A stretch of DNA of 64,000 bases from Spirochaetae bacterium HGW-Spirochaetae-4 (GTDB lineage Bacteria; Spirochaetota; Spirochaetia; Sphaerochaetales; Sphaerochaetaceae): assembly GCA_002839335.1 (NCBI GenBank), contig PGXU01000015.1, forward strand, positions 1-64,000. The letters run 5' to 3'. Below the pieces are notes generated by a model. It saw only the letters and a program-made list of their open reading frames with translations, was not told the DNA's origin and did not search any database. The position numbers and the translations under genes were made by a program. Positions 60,177-64,000 of the stretch are shown piece after piece (the first letter of the stretch is position 1; the number at the start of each line of letters is the position of its first letter).

Positions 60177-61202
60177 ATGAAGAAGTTTCTGATCCTCGTC
60201 TTGATGCTCTCGTTGGTCGCGGGCATGGTTTTTGCCCAAGGTGCTGCCGAAAAGGAAGCCGACAGCGATGTCATCAAGATTGCACTCATCATCGAAAACA
60301 CTATCGATGACAAAGGCTGGTGCCAGGCTATGCACGACGGAATCACTCTTGCAATGGAGCAGAATCCTGGTCGCATCGAATACAGCTATAGTGAAAAGAT
60401 GAAGCCTGTCGATGCCGGTTCGGCTGTCTTGCAGTATGCCGGGCAAGGCTATGACATCATCATTGGACACGGAGCGCAGTACAAGAACCTCATCACCGAA
60501 ATGGCAGCGGAGTATCCCGACATTTCCTTCGCATTCGGAACCAGTTCCGAGATCGTCGGCCCCAACGTCTTCTCCTATATGCCCGAAAGTGAAGAAACCG
60601 GTTACCTCAACGGTTTGATCGCCGGTATGCTCACCAAGACCAACACGATCGGACTCATCGGTCCTGTCGATGGTGGTGACGCAGCCCGTTACAACCGCGG
60701 TTTCGTACTTGGCGTCAAGGCTGTGAATTCCGCCGCCAACGTCATGGTCGCCCACACCGGAAGCTTCTCCGACTTCGTGAAAGCAACCGAAGTGGCACAA
60801 TCCCAGATCCGCAGTGGTGCAGACATCCTCACCGGTTCTTCCCAGCAGGCACTCGGCGGTTTGCGCGCTGTCGCCGACTACCGTGACAAGGACATCTGGT
60901 GGGTCGGTCAAGACCTCGCCCAGATCGGAATCCCCGAAGGCTACAAGGTCCTTTCGGCTTCCTCCTACAATTATGCGGCAGTGATCAACACGTTGGTCAA
61001 GAAAATGGACGCAGGCATTGTCGGTGGAGAGAACATTCCCATGAACTTCAACAACGACGGATTCGTGTTCAAATTCAATGAAGCGACAAAGTCCAAGATC
61101 ACCCCTGCAATCGAAGCGAAGGTCAACGAAGCTTTGGCTGCATTCAAAGGTCAAGCAGGCCACGCATCGGTCGTGAACTGGAGCAGCGTCAAATACAACT
61201 GA
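60177..61202 (+). CDS. BMP-family periplasmic nucleoside-binding protein
   Basis: A 341-residue basic-membrane-protein-family receptor (PnrA/TmpC-like). The signal peptide M-K-K-F-L, hydrophobic run, F-A-Q-G-A-A-E has no lipobox cysteine. Family motifs are I-D-D-K-G-W, G-Y-D-I-I-I-G-H-G-A-Q, F-A-F-G-T-S, and E-T-G-Y-L-N-G-L-I-A-G. AAGGAG lies eight bases before the ATG. The four-gene set with a tandem ATPase and two permeases is that of purine-nucleoside importers. An alternative ligand such as another small metabolite is possible. Confidence 0.9.
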   Translation: MKKFLILVLMLSLVAGMVFAQGAAEKEADSDVIKIALIIENTIDDKGWCQAMHDGITLAMEQNPGRIEYSYSEKMKPVDAGSAVLQYAGQGYDIIIGHGAQYKNLITEMAAEYPDISFAFGTSSEIVGPNVFSYMPESEETGYLNGLIAGMLTKTNTIGLIGPVDGGDAARYNRGFVLGVKAVNSAANVMVAHTGSFSDFVKATEVAQSQIRSGADILTGSSQQALGGLRAVADYRDKDIWWVGQDLAQIGIPEGYKVLSASSYNYAAVINTLVKKMDAGIVGGENIPMNFNNDGFVFKFNEATKSKITPAIEAKVNEALAAFKGQAGHASVVNWSSVKYN

Positions 61203-61235
61203 GACGCTTCAGGATCATAACGTAACGGACGACAT

Positions 61236-61278
61236 ATTCCTGCATGGCGGTGAAACCATCGGCGTGCAGGAATTTTTT
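61236..61278 (+). terminator. hairpin with T-run between binding protein and ATPase genes
   Basis: ATTCCTGCA (61236-61244) and TGCAGGAAT (61265-61273) followed by TTTTT. A rho-independent structure 33 bases after the BMP stop, likely leaky so that the receptor is made in excess of the membrane genes. Confidence 0.72.
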
Positions 61279-61313
61279 AAGTGTTGTATTTTGGTTCGGA
61301 TTGGAGGCCTTTC

Positions 61314-62852
61314 ATGGAATTAACGACGAAAGCCATCGACAGCTTGCGAATCGAGCACATAACCAAGCGCTTTCCCGGTGTCTTGGCTTGTGACGACATC
61401 TCCCTGGATATCGGAAAGGGCGAAGTCCTTGCTCTCGTGGGTGAGAACGGTGCTGGAAAGACCACACTGATGAATGTCTTGATGGGCTTGTATCACCCCG
61501 ACGAGGGTCGGATACTCATCAATGGCGAGGAGGTCAATTTCCGGTCCCCCAACGACGCGTTCGCCTATGGGATCGGTATGGTGCACCAACAGTACATGCT
61601 GGTTCCGAATATGACTGTCCTGGAAAACATTGCCTTGGGATTCAAACAGGCATGGAAACCCTGGAAACTTGATTTGAATATGGTTCGCGACCGCATTGAT
61701 GCAGTCGCCAGACAATATGGACTCGCTGTCGACCCCGATGCCTTCATTTGGCAACTCTCCGTTGGTGAACAGCAACGGGTCGAACTGGTCAAGACGCTGT
61801 GTCTCGGAGCCCGGTTCCTGATCCTCGACGAACCGACCAGCGCATTGACCCCACAGGAGACGGACGACCTGATAGCCCTGCTCAAACGGATGTCGGGGGA
61901 ACTGTCGATCATCTTCATCAGCCACAAGCTGCAGGAGGTCAAGGACCTTTCCAGCAAGGTCGCCATACTCCGGCACGGACGTGTGGTGTTCCAAGGAAAT
62001 ACCATAGACCACTCGTCCAGCGATATCGCCGCCCTCATGACGGGCCACGAGGTTGTCCTCCCCCACAACGATGCTCCGGCATGCACCATGGGGCCCATGT
62101 TGCAGCTGCGCAACCTCAAGGTCCGCAGCGACCGCGGTTTCCTTGCCTTGGACGACTTGTCGCTGTATATCTGCAAGGGTGAGATTGTCGGTCTGGCGGG
62201 TGTCTCGGGTAATGGACAACGCGAGTTGGCTGAAGCGATCAACGGTCTGCGTAAAGTCGAATCGGGCCAAATCCTGTTCGACGGGAAGGATATTGCCAAC
62301 TGCAGCCCGGTCCAGGTCATACAAGCGGGAATGGGATACATTCCGGAAGAGCGGAATACCGAGGGAATCGTCCCCTCCTTCTCCATGAAGGAGAACTTTA
62401 TCCTCAAGGATACCGATTCCGAGAAATACAGCTCCCACTCGTTTTTGAAAAACAAGGTCGTGGATGTGGAAGCGGAGCAATTGCGCCAGCAATTCGATAT
62501 CAGAAGCCCCAACATTGAAGTCGCAGCAGGATCGCTTTCGGGAGGAAACATCCAGAAGGTCATCCTGGCCAGGGAAATTTCCCGGAGTCCGAAATTCCTT
62601 ATCGCCGTATACCCGACCCGGGGACTCGATATGGGCGCTGCCGAATTCATCCACAAGCAATTGCTGCAGAAACGCAACGAAGGCGTCGGAATCCTTTTGA
62701 TTTCGGAAGAACTCGAGGAGATAACGAACCTCTCCGACCAAGTTGCCGTAATCTTCAAGGGCAAGATCCAAAAGGTCCTGCCCAGCAGCGAAGCGAGTCG
62801 TCGCCGGCTCGGTATCCTTATGGCAGGAGTCAAAGATGACGAAGAGATTTAA
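61314..62852 (+). CDS. BMP-type ABC transporter tandem ATPase (YufO-like)
   Basis: A 512-residue double ATPase. First half: G-E-N-G-A-G-K-T-T and L-I-L-D-E-P-T-S-A-L. Second half: V-S-G-N-G-Q-R-E, L-S-G-G-N-I-Q-K and a degenerate Walker B I-A-V-Y-P-T-R-G, as is usual in nucleoside-importer ATPases of this branch. GGAGG lies six bases before the ATG at 61314. It overlaps the permease gene by 17 bases. Confidence 0.93.
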   Translation: MELTTKAIDSLRIEHITKRFPGVLACDDISLDIGKGEVLALVGENGAGKTTLMNVLMGLYHPDEGRILINGEEVNFRSPNDAFAYGIGMVHQQYMLVPNMTVLENIALGFKQAWKPWKLDLNMVRDRIDAVARQYGLAVDPDAFIWQLSVGEQQRVELVKTLCLGARFLILDEPTSALTPQETDDLIALLKRMSGELSIIFISHKLQEVKDLSSKVAILRHGRVVFQGNTIDHSSSDIAALMTGHEVVLPHNDAPACTMGPMLQLRNLKVRSDRGFLALDDLSLYICKGEIVGLAGVSGNGQRELAEAINGLRKVESGQILFDGKDIANCSPVQVIQAGMGYIPEERNTEGIVPSFSMKENFILKDTDSEKYSSHSFLKNKVVDVEAEQLRQQFDIRSPNIEVAAGSLSGGNIQKVILAREISRSPKFLIAVYPTRGLDMGAAEFIHKQLLQKRNEGVGILLISEELEEITNLSDQVAVIFKGKIQKVLPSSEASRRRLGILMAGVKDDEEI

Positions 62853-63945
62853 GACAGGCTACAGGATCGGGGTTATCCTCCTGGCTATCATCATAACCAT
62901 GTTGTTGGGAGCGGTGATCCTTTGGGCTATCGGAGCCGATGTGTTCAAGACCTATATGGTCATCTTGACCGAACCGTTGAAGAACAAGATCGGCGTAACC
63001 GAGGTGTTGCTACGCATGGTACCCCTTACGATAATCGCATTGGGCATTACCGTAGCCTACCGGAGCGGGATCATCAATATCGGGGCCGAGGGCCAGATGG
63101 CCATGGGCATCCTTGCGACCACAGCGATCGCATTGGCCTTCCCCAACCTTCCCAGCGGAGTGCTCATACCGTTTGCGATCCTTGCCGGGATGGTGGGAGG
63201 GGCGGCCTGGGGGTTCATTCCGGGATTCCTGAAGGCCAAGCTTGAGGTGAGCGAGTTGCTTTCGACTGTCATGCTGAACTATATAGCGGCACAGTTGTAC
63301 ACGTTCTTCCTGCGTGGTCCGATGCTCGACCCGGCGGAACTCACCATGGGAAGCGGTACTCCGCAATCCATGCGACTGACACGCAACCTCGACCTCACCC
63401 GATTCATACCGGGAACCCGCATCCACAGCGGACTATTCATTGCCATCGGCTTGGCCGTGCTCATTTTCCTGTTGTTGTGGAAAACGTCATACGGCTATAA
63501 GATGCGGGCTGCGGGAGCCTCCGAACGGGCCGCACGCTATGGTGGCATCAACGTACCGAAATACCTGATTATCGCCATGATGATCAGTGGCGGTTTCGCA
63601 GGAATCGCCGGATCGATCGAAATCGCCGGCGTCCACAGACGGGCAATCGAAGGGGTCACCTCGGGGTACGGATTCTCGGGAATCGTCGTTGCCCTGTTCG
63701 GAGGATTGCATCCGGCGGGAATCCTCCCAGCCGCCTTCTTCTTCGGACTGTTGATCTATGGAGCGGATATGACCCAACGATTGGTGGGAGTACCTGCGAA
63801 CATGGTACAGGTTCTGCAAGGCATCATCATCCTTGTCATCGTGGCAACGAAGATGGTGTTGGCGAACCCCTATCTCATGCAACGTGTCGAGTCCAAATTT
63901 GCTGCGATAGCCGCGAAACGTTCGAACCTGGAGGTGCAGGCATGA
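62836..63945 (+). CDS. BMP-type ABC transporter permease, first of two (YufP-like)
   Basis: A 369-residue permease with many membrane segments, G-I-I-N-I-G-A-E-G-Q-M near residue 77 (the family signature for nucleoside importers), L-S-T-V-M-L-N-Y-I-A, and the cytoplasmic loop G-A-S-E-R-A-A-R-Y-G-G-I. It overlaps both the ATPase gene and the next permease gene (ATGA). Confidence 0.92.
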   Translation: MTKRFKTGYRIGVILLAIIITMLLGAVILWAIGADVFKTYMVILTEPLKNKIGVTEVLLRMVPLTIIALGITVAYRSGIINIGAEGQMAMGILATTAIALAFPNLPSGVLIPFAILAGMVGGAAWGFIPGFLKAKLEVSELLSTVMLNYIAAQLYTFFLRGPMLDPAELTMGSGTPQSMRLTRNLDLTRFIPGTRIHSGLFIAIGLAVLIFLLLWKTSYGYKMRAAGASERAARYGGINVPKYLIIAMMISGGFAGIAGSIEIAGVHRRAIEGVTSGYGFSGIVVALFGGLHPAGILPAAFFFGLLIYGADMTQRLVGVPANMVQVLQGIIILVIVATKMVLANPYLMQRVESKFAAIAAKRSNLEVQA

Positions 63946-64000
63946 CATTCATCGTCAATATCCTTTCATTGGGAATCCCCTTCTCCGTCGCACTGCTCAT
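63942..64000 (+). CDS. BMP-type ABC transporter permease, second of two (5' part only)
   Basis: The ATG overlaps the stop of the preceding permease in an ATGA. Nineteen hydrophobic-rich codons are visible (M-T-F-I-V-N-I-L-S-L-G-I-P-F) before the window ends. Position and character fit the second permease of the importer. Confidence 0.8.
   Translation, partial: MTFIVNILSLGIPFSVALL

Noticed and set aside
59976-61163. Open minus-strand frame of 395 codons opposite the BMP receptor gene
   Set aside because: Lies over the conserved BMP coding sequence and its consensus promoter; the translation has no family features.
61320-62833. Two long minus-strand frames opposite the BMP-type ATPase gene
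   Set aside because: The plus strand encodes intact Walker motifs over the full length; the antisense frames are by-products of its codon use.

Overview
The window looks like a carbohydrate-use island of a spirochaete, most likely a Sphaerochaeta-like anaerobe. Four substrate-binding proteins open with signal peptides of a recognisable spirochaetal style (short hydrophobic stretch, then FAQGGKEA, AGQTEAA, AAGQTES or FAQGAAEKE). A glycyl radical enzyme with its activase points to anaerobic life. The genus is inferred from sequence style, not from a marker gene. About 57 protein genes are supported, nearly all for import and catabolism of sugars, polyols or sugar acids. No rRNA, tRNA, CRISPR array, insertion sequence or phage gene was seen.

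Layout. (1) 1-751: tail of a hydrolase-like gene and a dCMP deaminase, the only housekeeping genes. (2) 771-12227, minus strand: ROK regulator, binding protein, permease, ATPase, permease, SDR, two zinc dehydrogenases, FGGY kinase and SMP-30 lactonase-like protein, a complete uptake and oxidation operon. (3) 12374-23471, minus: a YtfQRT/YjfF-type furanose ABC importer followed by an SDR, an MFS transporter, a radical-SAM activase, a glycyl radical enzyme, an AllA-family cupin and a metallo-beta-lactamase-fold hydrolase. Divergent from it (23630-28856, plus) are a YtfQ-like lipoprotein, a YesM-type histidine kinase, a YesN/AraC response regulator and a PfkB-family kinase. This is the most likely undescribed system in the window. 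(4) 28908-32545, minus: Gfo/Idh dehydrogenase, zinc dehydrogenase, FGGY kinase. (5) 32734-44136: LacI regulator, fucose/arabinose-isomerase-like protein, GatZ-like protein, histidine phosphatase, a deoC-kinase-OYE-GntR operon, a TIM-barrel epimerase and a zinc dehydrogenase. (6) 44207-54704, minus: a three-gene ABC importer, GntR and LacI regulators, a tagatose-kinase-like PfkB protein, a D-tagatose/psicose 3-epimerase, a second epimerase, and a separate epimerase-Gfo/Idh pair. (7) 54888-59720, minus: shikimate-dehydrogenase-like protein, cupin phosphoglucose isomerase, D-2-hydroxyacid dehydrogenase, KDPG aldolase, a second MBL-fold hydrolase and a GntR regulator. (8) 60177-64000, plus: a BMP-family nucleoside-type ABC importer running off the end.

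How the genes work together. Most cassettes pair an importer or dehydrogenase with a kinase, aldolase or epimerase and a local regulator. The promoters show cross-links between cassettes: the promoters of regions 4 and 7 share an almost identical operator, and the isomerase gene of region 5 and the epimerase-Gfo/Idh pair of region 6 share a LacI-type promoter-operator. The middle part (about 32.7-54.8 kb) is lower in G+C in sampled lines and carries a modular palindromic repeat in three copies. Two binding-protein genes are bracketed by RNA hairpins, and a third has one on its 3' side.
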